NCBI GenBank assembly: GCA_028565635.1
Contig: JAOXYB010015665.1
Location: forward strand, 1-19,451
Direction of reading: 5' to 3'
Source: Phoronis ovalis
Taxonomy: Eukaryota; Phoronida; Phoronidae
DNA: 19,451 nt
The position numbers and the translations under genes are program-made. The notes under the pieces were generated by a model, which saw only the letters and a list, made by a program, of their open reading frames with translations, made no database searches and was not told where the DNA came from. Shown in pieces: positions 1-10,504 of this stretch (its first letter is position 1; each line of letters opens with the position of its first letter).

Positions 1-76
1 CTACATACATACATACATACATACATACATACATACATACATACATACATACATTACATACATTACATACATACAC

Positions 77-126
<50 letters not shown>
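1..126. repeat. (CATA)n / (CA)n / (TA)n compound microsatellite
   Basis: A near-perfect CATA tetranucleotide run from the left edge passes through imperfect ACAC and into a short TA run ending near 126. It is truncated by the window edge, so its full length is unknown. Confidence 0.98.
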
Positions 127-469
127 GCATCCATTGTTTAATTAATTCATTGTTTCTTCAAGATGTTAACAAAATTGATATATGGGAAATGTTGTGTAAC
201 CAGAGCAATCAATCATAAAGTTGTCATTAGCACAAAATAGTTGCTAAGTAACATTCAGTAATTACTTTTGTTGAGGTAATTAGACCCACACAGATTGTCT
301 TATTTTTAGATTATGAAATAATTATATGTCTTTTGTTTTTCCCAACCAATATTATCTCCATTTATTCCACATTTTAAATTTGTTAATGATTGGTCACTTT
401 TAGCACATTTGTTTTGTAGTAAAGGTTATTAATTTGTATGGCTCTCTACCTCCCAAAAATGTTGTGGTG
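127..469. other. AT-rich noncoding sequence
   Basis: I see no exon-like open frame, conserved motif or clear repeat here. Confidence 0.6.
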
Positions 470-484
470 GTGTGCAGCCCAGGC

Positions 485-830
485 TAAAAAATTCTGACCC
501 TGTGATAAATAAAGCTTACCAAAAAATACCCTGTGGTAATACAAAATTTAAGGCATACCCTGTTGTAAACAGTTCCCCCAAAATATATACCATCCTAAAT
601 TTACTTATAAATTATATACCCTGTGGTAGATATTAATTAAAAAATATGTGAAACTTTACAGACCTTAATTTATCATACCTGTCGTAATTGTGTTTTCCAA
701 GAAATGGCCATTATGGTAGAGTATTTTTTGAAAATGTGGCAGTACTTAATTGTCAAACAAGAAAAGTATACCTTGCGGTAAATAAGGCTTTGCAAACTGT
801 GAAAAACATACCATGTGTTAAATGCCGGAG
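485..830 (-). repeat. Degenerate ~30-bp tandem array, core TACCCTGTGGTAA (array 1)
   Basis: Nine related cores can be read, beginning near 496, 526, 555, 586, 616, 675, 708, 768 and 808. Spacings are 29-31 bp or about double that, apart from one of 33 and one of 40. The core is close to two-fold symmetric. Its reverse complement, TTTACCACAGGGTA, matches units at 10695-10940 (TTTACCATGGGGTA), so this is the same repeat family in the opposite orientation. The flanking spacer is also shared: GGTAAGC here (as reverse complement) versus GGAAAGC at 10912-10918. Confidence 0.8.
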
Positions 831-1090
831 CTGAAAAAAGTGACTTTGAATGTCAGAATACCCCCATGTTTATAATCCTTCATGCAGGTTTAACCAGGTT
901 TTAATATAATATTATATTCATATAAATAAGTGGAGAAGATTGTAGCCGGAACATATCTGTAGGGATATTATATATCCCTACAGTAATTATATAATAAATC
1001 AAATATCTTGGTTAAAGTGATAGTGCATTTATTAAGTACATTATAACCTGGTGGGGAGGAAACTCATTCATATTGACTGTATATATGCGT
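831..1090. other. Spacer between opposed arrays, with a 27-bp palindrome
   Basis: AT-rich DNA between the two oppositely oriented arrays. It contains a perfect inverted repeat at 957-983 (12-bp arms CTGTAGGGATAT/ATATCCCTACAG, 3-base loop). No coding signal is seen. Confidence 0.7.
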
Positions 1091-1272
1091 TGCCCCATGG
1101 GCCCCATTTTTTCAGCCTCGGTTTTTACTATGGGATATCTTTTTCTTGTTTATTGGACAATTTTTACTACCTGTGTGTTTTTTGCAAATATCTTTATTAT
1201 ATATTTTTAATAAATAATTAATTACCAATGGTATATTTCTTGAATTTTTTTTCTGTTGACCATGGGGTACAC
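1091..1272 (+). repeat. Dispersed repeat copy with TTTTTACTATGGG units (array 2)
   Basis: Colinear with 10623-10800: both have CAGCCTCGG or CGGCCTCGG followed by TTTTT, then TATCTTTTTC, TGTTTATT, CAATTTTTAC, AATAAATAA and TTTTTTTCTGTTGA in the same order. Two copies about 9.5 kb apart in the same orientation show this is an interspersed repeat. No coding capacity is seen. Confidence 0.85.
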
Positions 1273-2929
1273 ACTTCCAACACTTCTTGTCATTATGATT
1301 GAGCTCAATAAAATCCGACTGAGTTTTACCACATTGAACTCTATCAAAATCAGGTCAAAATAAACATTTAACTAATGATATGAAAGATTTTCTTTAGTAT
1401 TTTTAATTCATTTAATATAGGAAATTTTGACTACAACTAAAACAATAAAATGGAATCAGTGTCATTAAAGATTTATTGCTTGAATCTTATGTTTGATCTG
1501 ATTATATATTTCAATTTATAGCATATATTTTATATTATATGTGAGCTATCAAAGTAAATATTGATTATTTATTAATATTACAGTATGTTACAACATTATG
1601 AGTTATATAAGACAATGATTAAGATGCATGGCTGTTAATTATAGTTATATCCAATTATTTGTTTCTAAATTTTGTGTCATCTATTAATTTGACAAGGCAC
1701 AAACAAATTTATACAAACATTACAAGCCATTCCAACTTCAATACAATGGGGGGGGGGGAGGGGGGCAGTGATCAGATTCTTTCATTAATTTCTGCTAACA
1801 TACCTACTCCTGTTTGAATTTGTAATAGTTGTCCAGTTACATGCTTACAGTTAACTTGTCCAAGAGCATACGTGGCTAAGAAGGATTAATTATGTGAGGA
1901 TGTAATATTTTGCTAGATCACAATTTTACTCTTTATCCATTTATAACATTACAGTACTATCAATAAATTAATCATTTTTAGCAATGAAACTAGAAATATG
2001 TAAAGTTTGAGTTTTGGACCCCTTTTTTATCCAAATTACTTCTATTTTAATTTGACTAAATATTACATGTTGAAAAAATTATAATTTATTATCATTTTGG
2101 ACAATTTGAGTAGAAAAGCATCAGTTTCAGACTGAGCCCAATCTATGATTTATGCTGTAATACTATATTGAATGTTTCTTTATTTTATTCATCTTAATAT
2201 TATTTTCTGTCATCCAAGCAGAAAGCAAACTGAATTTGTTCAGTTTTAAATTTTATATTCAGCTGGATAGCTACATGGTTATGATTATTAACAATAAAGT
2301 AAATTTGTACTAATCTCAAATTCCAGAAAACTGTGGTTATAATGTTAATGAATTTGCTTATGGTTTTATACTATAAACTCCCTATAAATCAATATTTTAC
2401 ATCTCTTACCCTATATTTGTGTATCTTTTTTTTGTGTAACAAATGATGGCTTGAACAAATATGTTACCTTCAGTCTTGTTAACACTAATTTTATAAGGTA
2501 AAGAAATTTTCAATGCAGTAGATTATTCCTAACATAGATCAAGGAGTGGATCTTGTAAGTATCAATAATTATTTTGGTAGTGTAACTATTGGGTAACTGT
2601 ATATATAAGGGTAGCCTCTATGTTAGTTTGTAGTAGGAGTAAACCCTACTACATTATAGTAATATTTGTAAAAGTTTAAAACAATAGTGGTCACGTTATA
2701 TGTAAAAACTTATCTAATAAGTACAGTGCAAGAGTATCATTTTATTCTTTATGAATATTTGCAATTACAGTATGTTGAGTGTATAAAATTTTGATCTGTA
2801 TGAACAGTGAATGTTTATCATAATTATATTATTTAATAGCTTTTATCAGTGAAGTAAATTATTGTCAATGATTTGGACAAATCCATTATTATTATTACAT
2901 TGTGGATAACAAATCCAGGGGGGCACTTA
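1273..2929. other. AT-rich noncoding stretch
   Basis: No exon or RNA gene is recognised. It holds a G-rich tract at 1748-1765 (G11, A, G6) that could form a quadruplex, and a small hairpin at 2629-2653 (arms TGTAGTAGG/CCTACTACA). Confidence 0.6.
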
Positions 2930-3085
2930 CTTATATGATGAATACGGGAAGTGTGCCACCCAAATGGGTCACATTTTCACTGATAAATCCCTAAAAATGG
3001 ATTTACTTTTCACATAAATGTCCCTAAAAATGGGTGGATATTTTGAGTTTGAGCTGTACATCCCCGTCTAAAAGTATGGTAACAA
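2930..3085 (+). repeat. Short array of 30-33-bp units, core CCCTAAAAATGGG (array 3)
   Basis: Cores begin with CCC at 2959 (CCCAAATGGGT), 2989 (CCCTAAAAATGG) and 3022 (CCCTAAAAATGGG), with a weaker one near 3063 (CCCCGTCTAAAAGTATGG). Spacings are 30, 33 and about 41 bp. A G-rich tip with GGCACTTACTTATATGA lies at 2919-2939. The architecture resembles arrays 1, 2 and 4 but the core differs, so it is probably a separate dispersed repeat family. Confidence 0.7.
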
Positions 3086-4412
3086 ACCTTAGTTTTATGC
3101 TACCAATGTATAATTATTGATATAATATTTATAGAACATTGTGTGGTATCCTGTTTTCTGATGCAGAGATTTCATATTGTATACAGTCAAAGTATATCAA
3201 TTTCCTTGTCTTAGTATAGTATGGTGGAAATTAACAATTTTTCCTAAGAACTACTTGGCTTCTTTGTGATGTTCAACTCAAGAGAGCTATTTTACTATTT
3301 TCTGCAGTAGTTGTGAAACAAACGGACAAGAAAGTAATGATGATAGATAAATGTTAAAAAGAAGATGTGAGATCTTTTGTCGATATAGAATAGAAAAGTA
3401 GGTAAGTAATGTTTGATATCTCATTTGCGTAATTTTTATCATATTTTCAATATATATGTTTTATATGTAGTACTTTTAAATTAATTTTCTTAATTTCATA
3501 CAGCTAAATATAGTTAAACTTTTTCCAGTAATTGTTTTGCTGATGTAAATTTAATATGAATGAATTTTAGAATAGCAAATTCTGGGAAAAAGAAATGTGT
3601 GTAAATTTTCAGATATTAATTTATTACGAAAATCAAGAAAAAGAGTGGTGACAATGAACATGATGAGAATTATGTTTAATTTGTAATATATGCTTTAACC
3701 TAGATGTCAGGAAACCAGAGAAACAGACGGATGAGTTAAAAATGTAGTCAAATCAGAAAAAGTGACGCAGAGGTGGTAGAAAAAGGAGTCACATTAATAT
3801 TACATTTTTATTCAATAATTAAAGCATTAAGTTATAAAGTTATGAAATTTTTATATGCTATATAGTATTAGGTAGACCTTAAATATAGTACCAACTATAT
3901 TTAAGGCTACTGGGTAATATGATAGAAAGCCTGATGGTAGAGAACAGAACCTGTTTTATTGTTGTCTCCTGTTTTCAGTATGAGGCACAGTGGATGTAAT
4001 TGCCTGCATTATCACAAAATTGCAATTAATTTGCAATATTACAGCTGTTCTAATTTTAAAGTACCTGCAGGGTTCTTAGTTTTGTCACTGACACTTGTTA
4101 CCCATATTTTACTCAAAATATGAAAACTCCCTATAGGCAGTAAGCAGTAAAAAACTTCTATTTTGGGATTTTGAGAATTATCCGTTGCATCATCTATTAC
4201 ATTTTGTGACAACTAGCAGCTAGTACTAAATGTAACACAAAACTTTAATTAAAAATGAAAATCTTAGATTAAATTGCCTTGGGTTAATTGCAGTTAACAA
4301 AATGTAGATTTTAAAATATATACATCTATAGGTTGAACTTTGCTATGTCAATTTTGAATATTGATCAAAGATACTTGTGTGGTACAGCTTTGCAGGCATA
4401 CATCATGCAGCA
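3086..4412. other. AT-rich noncoding stretch with inverted repeats
   Basis: No coding exon is recognised. It contains a 13-bp perfect hairpin at 3877-3906, a nested palindrome at 4197-4235, and a segment at 3308-3401 flanked by strong splice-site-like sequences (see findings). Confidence 0.55.
3877..3906. repeat. Perfect inverted repeat, 13-bp arms, 4-base loop
   Basis: The arms CCTTAAATATAGT (3877-3889) and ACTATATTTAAGG (3894-3906) flank a loop of ACCA. Imperfect pairing continues outward (GTAG/CTAC after one bulged A, then ATTA/TAAT), giving a foldback of about 55 nt. Confidence 0.85.
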
Positions 4413-4551
4413 CCTCTGCTTAATATTCAGTGTGTTAGCCTGCCGGGCTAGATTGTCCCTCTGCTTAATATTCAGTGTGTAATTAGCCTGCCGGGCTAGA
4501 TTGTCCCTCTGCTTAATATTCAGTGTGTAATTAGCCTGCCGGGCTAGATTG
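4413..4551 (+). repeat. Minisatellite, 48-bp unit, three copies
   Basis: Units start at 4413, 4458 and 4506 with CCTCTGCTTAATATTC. The first copy is 45 bp because it lacks AAT after GTGTGT; the others are 48 bp and nearly identical. Each unit contains the small inverted repeat TAGCCTGCCGGGCTA. Confidence 0.95.
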
Positions 4552-5477
4552 TTTGCTTTTCCTGTTAACTAATCAGGATTTCTTCTTACATCAGGTAACT
4601 GGAGAAAGAAAACACTAAAAAAAACCTGCAACTCAGTTTTTAAGGTCAATTCATCTGTGAAACACTTTTTTTAAATAAAAAACAGCTCGATCTACCTATA
4701 CTCAGTGTTTGAGGGCCTTTCCATGTTGAACAATTAAAGTTATCATTTTGGTGTGGCCTTACAGAGTGACTTTCTCATAATTTTATGAAAAAAGGAATAA
4801 ATTAATTTCCAACATGATCATAAACATGATTGTTATTTGTACAGTACCTGCAATAGAATACAAAAAATGGGGAGAAACATGGGCGTTGTCGTCAAATGTT
4901 CTGTGGGCACAATTCTTAATAACATCCAATAGCATGTATTTTGTTTCCTGTTTAATTGATAATCGTTTAGTTTTTTTTTCTAATTTGAAAGTCTATATAT
5001 TTTATATAGTCGGTGCCACTTGGTGTAGGAAATGAATATGTTGTACTGTAAATATTTATTTAGCTTAGTACGTGTATGTTTTCATGTTAATGTAGTATTT
5101 ACGATATATATCAAGTAAAAGTATCATGTATGTAACTCTCCAAAATCTGTCACCAAGGTATAGTGTGTGAGAGGCACCCAAACAAGTATGTTGCATATAT
5201 GGTACATCCCGGTACATCACTTGCAAGAGGTTTGATTTTTAAGAAATTGCAGTATATGCTTTGACAGTTTAAATTTTTGTCATTTAATTTTTACTATTTA
5301 AAGTATGTTTCCTTTAATCCTCGAATCCCTGGAAACAGCTACTTTTTTGGTAAACTTGTATTAAAGTAGATACTGATAAAAATATAGAGCCGTGAGAAGG
5401 TAACCGTCATTTATAGGAGGCAAATACACAAACTATGTCCGTTAAATACCGAGAGAATTGTCTATGCCACTGTTATG
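4552..5477. other. AT-rich noncoding stretch
   Basis: No conserved exon is seen. A frame of 73 codons at 4814-5035 has no recognisable motif or splice context. Around 5390-5425 there is weak similarity to the MITE ends at 9830 and 18407 (CCGTGAGAAGGTAACC), possibly a decayed end. Confidence 0.5.
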
Positions 5478-5502
5478 GTAGTACCTCTAGTATTAACTAG
5501 AA

Positions 5503-5974
5503 AAATCCATCTGTTAGTGTTCCGTACCTTCTCAACTAACATCTGGGCTTATAACCATAGTCAATTGTTATTATTCTTCCTTCAATTTAGCAAGAGCAAA
5601 ATAATTACGTCATTAAACTTTTGACCCGACTTTGCCCACCGAGATAAGCCTTAATTTCTCTCTGTCATCTATCATTGCTAGCTACCATGTCTATTCTGAA
5701 TAGGTATCTTCGGGGAGCTTGCTTTTTGCTTGGACTGTAGATAAACTCTTGCAGGAAAAAATGTGTGATCGACTCCCTACCCGCTTAGTCCACTATTATA
5801 CCTATTATTGTAAGCTACAATTTGATTGGTATCAAGACTTTCGTGACTTTGTATAGAAATAAAGGTACTGTATTTATATTGTTCTTCTGCTGTTCGAGAT
5901 AATAAACAAAAATTGACTATGGCTATAAGCTCAGACATTAGTTGAGAAGGTACGGAACACTAACGGATGGATTT
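5503..5974. mobile_element. Non-autonomous DNA transposon-like element with ~70-bp terminal inverted repeats
   Basis: The left end, 5503 to about 5570, reads AAATCCATCTGTTAGTGTTC, CGTACCTTCTCAACTAA and so on. The reverse complement of about 5905-5974 reads AAATCCATCCGTTAGTGTTC, CGTACCTTCTCAACTAA. The arms match with only scattered differences through ATAACCATAGTCAATT/ATAGCCATAGTCAATT. The similarity may extend outward to about 5478 and 5991 (TACC..TCT.AGTAT) with an indel. The 330-bp interior has no transposase frame. The superfamily is not determined, because no certain target duplication is visible. Confidence 0.88.
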
Positions 5975-5991
5975 ATACTGTGACGGTATTA

Positions 5992-7426
5992 TTTAATAAA
6001 GGTGAATAACAACTTTCATTATGCGTTGCTATTGCTTATAAAAAGCAGAGAATGTTTTTCTGAGCAGTTTAGCGTTGTAGAAATAGCAAAACATTGATTA
6101 TCTTTTATGTGTATTTGATGTCACAACATTTATTTATAGCCCAATTGTTTCTTATTTTATGGTAATGTATTAGATGAAAAGCAATTAGCTGAGTGAGATT
6201 AAATGTATCATGTTGTTTAAGAAAAAAAGGAACTTTGACTTGCATGTCGATATGAATAAAATGGCAGGAATATAGAAGTGCAGTCAAATTCTTACTTGGT
6301 TCCAAGAAGTTTGACATTTCGTGGACTATTTGGATTTCAAACATAGAATTCTTTCAGCATGTATTATTTTTTCTGTCATAAAATTCAATACATTTTATTG
6401 ATATTTATTTAGTTGCACATAGTAATTTACTCAATTCTCCAGAAGATGGCTGTTGTTGACAACAGATTATTATAATCTTATAATATTCATACATCCCATT
6501 TTTTGCACATTATGGTACGTTCTCTTAATTCATACCCTCTTTCTCAATCTTTACAATTATTTGTTGATAATATGACATTAGGATTTTTTAAGGTGTTTAT
6601 GGTGATCTACTTATACTGGATAAGAAGAATTTGGTTTTTGCTGATTTCTACTAAAAGTTTATGTTTCACACAAGGCTAGAGATATCTTTAAAGCTGTCTG
6701 TTAAGAAATGCCATAAATTAAGAACAGTTTCATTTTAAAGCTATTAAGATACCTGTTAGCTATTTTAAGGTAGAACACAGCTACAGTAGGTGATTTTATT
6801 GCAATTATACTTTTCTGTAGCAGGTACACAATAACGCATTCAGAAAACTTAAAAGAATGTTGCACTCCTTAAACTAAAACTTGTTTTTCCTAATGGCTTC
6901 GACATTGTTGGCTAGATCGAGGCATGATGTTCTTTAAATCTGTTCTCCCAAATGGCTATATTGATCATTATCACTACTTGTATCTACATCCAATAATAAG
7001 TAAAAAACATGCATTGTTTTATTTTGTAAGTTCTGAATAATGGTTAATCTGTCTTGTAGACTTTAGTCTTCTCCAGAAAAAATCAAAAGATAATCTCAGA
7101 TGCTGCTTGACAGCTGATATTGAATGAAAAACTAAACCAAGAGGCGGCAAAATCCTTGAAAAGGATAAAAAGGGTATTAAGTAAATTTATGAAAAATTAA
7201 ATCAAATATGTTTTGATAAAAATGTCAAATTGTTATTTGGTAGCTTGAAATTTTTGTTCTATAGTTTCTGAAATTTTATTACATTTGGATATATTCAAAT
7301 TTTTAGATTATATTTTGCCATACCTTCATCTCTTCAAAGCTTATGGAAAAGTGTCGTTTCAGCTACATTGATAACAATAGAAAGTATAAATGTACATGGC
7401 TAATAATAAAATCATTATTCTTACAG
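5992..7426. other. Noncoding sequence upstream of the TRMT9B start exon
   Basis: AT-rich, with no recognisable exon or repeat. It presumably lies within an intron separating a 5' UTR exon from the start exon at 7427. A 79-codon minus-strand frame at 6105-6344 shows no family resemblance. Confidence 0.5.
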
Positions 7427-7607
7427 ATGACAGAAGCTGACCTTCAAAAGCTTCGTGAAGCAGAGTCAGAAAAGCTTGAAAAAACTTATGTCCGTGATGT
7501 TTACAACAAAATGGCTCCCCATTTTAGTGATAAGCGTTATAAAGCCTGGCCTCTTGTTAAGGAATTTTTGCTCACTATGGAAATTGGTTCTTTGGTTGCT
7601 GATGTTG
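7427..7607 (+). CDS. TRMT9B: TRMT9B coding exon 1
   Basis: 181 nt encoding residues 1-60 and the first base of Gly61. The acceptor cattattcttacag precedes the ATG directly, and the donor is gttg|gtatgt. The protein starts MTEADLQKLREAE and reaches the family block APHFSDKRYKAWP (30-42), just before SAM motif I. An in-frame ATG at 7343 would extend the protein through the polypyrimidine tract and acceptor, giving a segment unlike the family, so 7427 is the better start. Confidence 0.9.
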
Positions 7608-10407
7608 GTATGTAAAATTAAAGAAAAAAAGAGTAAATAAGCCATAAATGTAATGTTTACACAAGTTAGCAAACCTTTCTTAATCTGAAGCAACAATAAT
7701 GATGTAATGTTCTACTGTGTGTCATTATATCAGTATTTTCTTTAAGGATGATCATTAACTGATTTGGCTGTTAATTTTTGAAAAAATCCTGGAACATAGA
7801 TGAGGAAAAAAGTCCGCATTTTATTTTCATGAGGTTGAATACATTATTTTCTTTTCATGCATCATAAGTACTTTTGCACAGCATACACATCAAATGGTCT
7901 AACAACAGTTGTAAAAATCATAGATCCACAAAAAATTAATCTTTTGCGCAACATAACGCACTACATTTAAACAAAGCCGAATTCCATATCTTTATATATT
8001 TTGATTGAGTAAATCACCAGATTAATTGTAACATTTCACTGTCTGCTTGTTAAACAATGTTTTCAATCTTCAAACCAGAAAAGCTTCCATGACAAAAAAG
8101 CTTGTAGCTATTTTAACGATATAACTAGATGGAAGTATGACAGCATTAAATTAATAACTAGAATGATAGAATTCAACATTTTTTTAATCACAACATTTGA
8201 TATCATTGATCTTTTTTTAAGATTAAAAAATATTTACAAAATTACTAACATAAAAAAATCGACAGCAGCAAACTTTCATCAGAATAATATTTTTTGATAC
8301 AAAATCTGACAACAAAAAAAAACCCTCATGTTAGTTAATGATCGTCCTTAAACCAATGAAATGGAAAGTATAGCATGAAAGTTATGTAGATTTATGTCTT
8401 GCTTGCTGACTACTACCCTTTCCTTGATGGATTACTGGGGATGGATAGATTTATAATGAACTGATTATTCCAAATAACTATTTCAAATATATCATCAAAA
8501 ATCCTTTCCAAAGTGAAAGTAAGTTAAACTACATGTTGAAGATTCACAATTATCATACAAAAAAATTGAACAGGAATTTTACATATTTTTTTAGCAAAAT
8601 CAGTTTTTCACTGATTGGGATTTTTTTTGTTTTATTATTTTATGAGGGAACTGTTTTACGACAAACATCACTGTCCAAATTTTGTAGGAAATTATTGATA
8701 AATTAGGAACATAACTCATTTTCACTTAGGAATATATATCTCTTTTACAATAAATCTATTTCTTCTGAAAAACAAACCTGTCAGATAAGTTGCTACAACA
8801 GTGGGGCCTATACACAGGTAGATATTACAAACATTCATACTTTTTAAATGTTAAATGATAGGTAGACAGGTTGGTAATATCTCGACACATTGAAAAGATA
8901 TTTGACACAATATAAAATCAGAATATTAGCTGCAAGAAATCAGTGATAAATCAATAGAAGTTATCATTCAGATGAAATACATTTAAAAGTCTCCTCTTTG
9001 ACCCTATTTTTTAATTGTAGTAAGCAGAACCTCATATTGCACCGACTGCTTAAAATCTCCTCTATTGGTCACTTTCCTCCTAGTATAACTCTTGAGAATT
9101 TTCCTGAGGAAAGGTATAAAATAAGGCATTGATGCCTTTCAGTTTCTGGATTTTTACCATATATTATATTTATTAATATTTTTTCTACTGGAAATGAACA
9201 GGATTAGAATATAAGCTCAGACCTTAACAATGGAAACAAGTTTGTCTTAATGTATAAAAAATTGCAATTTTTAACAATCAGTATATTGAAGAACGGCTGT
9301 GCTACAACGATCTTACTCCCAGTTTATGTTTTATAGAGTGATGACAGCTGAAGAAAAGTTAGTAATTAACGTATTTTGTATAAAATGCTTTCTCAACATT
9401 CCTAGAATTGTGCTCATCAACATAATTAATTGCTTATAATATATAAATTAACAAGCATGTTTGCTGAATACAGCTCAAAGTTATATACTTAGTTTATTGA
9501 ATATATGCTAATACTTGTAACTAGTATGTAACTTAAATTTTTCTTTTCATTTTTCTAATAATTGTTCTGCATATTAACAGCTAATGGAATACTCATTTTA
9601 CTCTTAAGATTAGTTAAATATAAACAAATTTGCATAGCAGTCTATCATTGTTTAAACAAGTATATTTGACGCAGCCTATCATTCTTTTAACAAGTTTGTT
9701 TGACGTCAGAGTAAATAACTGTTATATTGTGAACTTACTCGATGTTATGAATAAATCATCAGCATCTGCATGTGTCAGGCAGTATTATTGTTGAGAATCT
9801 ATAAATGTCCTTAATTCATGAATCGTGAGACCGTGAAGAGGCAACCACAATTAATGAGAGTTCCCACTTATTGACAACAAGTCAAGGAACATAATTCAGA
9901 AACACTTACTATAAGATCCACTATCTAAGAGTTATTGACTACCTTTCACATCGCTAGAGAACTTGAATAGAATAATTTTTGAAATAAGCTATATAAAGTT
10001 ATAAAAAACATGTGAAGTCTGGTGTTTTTTTTGAATATTCCTTGGTCACGGTACATTGGCTCTAAATATAGAAAATGATAGAATAATAATTCCGGTCTTC
10101 ATCTTGCATTATTCAGGAGATAATATTTTGTTTTTTTCATATTTTCTTATAGTCTTCATATTTTTATTGATGTGTTCTTAAATGCCAACTAAAAAAAAAT
10201 ATGTAAGCAGGTATAACTATAATGAATAGTTGCAACTGTAAGAGAAACACAACGGTTGTGTAACATGTGTTTGTTCTCTATAGTGATGTGAAAAATATTG
10301 ATAATTCTTAGGTTCAGAATCTTAAAATAATTGTGTATAACATATAATAGTTGTATAACCTCGGGTGTGTAGCATGAGTTTGTTCTCTAGCAATGAGAAA
10401 GGTATTA

Positions 10408-10504
<97 letters not shown>

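Noticed and set aside
1748-1765. G-rich tract as a regulatory quadruplex
   Set aside because: Isolated homopolymer-like tract (G11 A G6) with no promoter or gene nearby; could be simple slippage.
4413-4551. CRISPR-like array
   Set aside because: Head-to-tail copies with no unique spacers, in a metazoan genome; it is a minisatellite.
4814-5035. 73-codon plus-strand frame
   Set aside because: Aromatic/hydrophobic composition typical of AT-rich noncoding DNA; no motif, splice context or neighbours to support it.
6105-6344. 79-codon minus-strand frame
   Set aside because: No recognisable family and no splice or promoter context.
7343-7426. In-frame N-terminal extension of TRMT9B starting at 7343
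   Set aside because: It reads through the polypyrimidine tract and acceptor of the start exon and yields residues unlike the family N-terminus.
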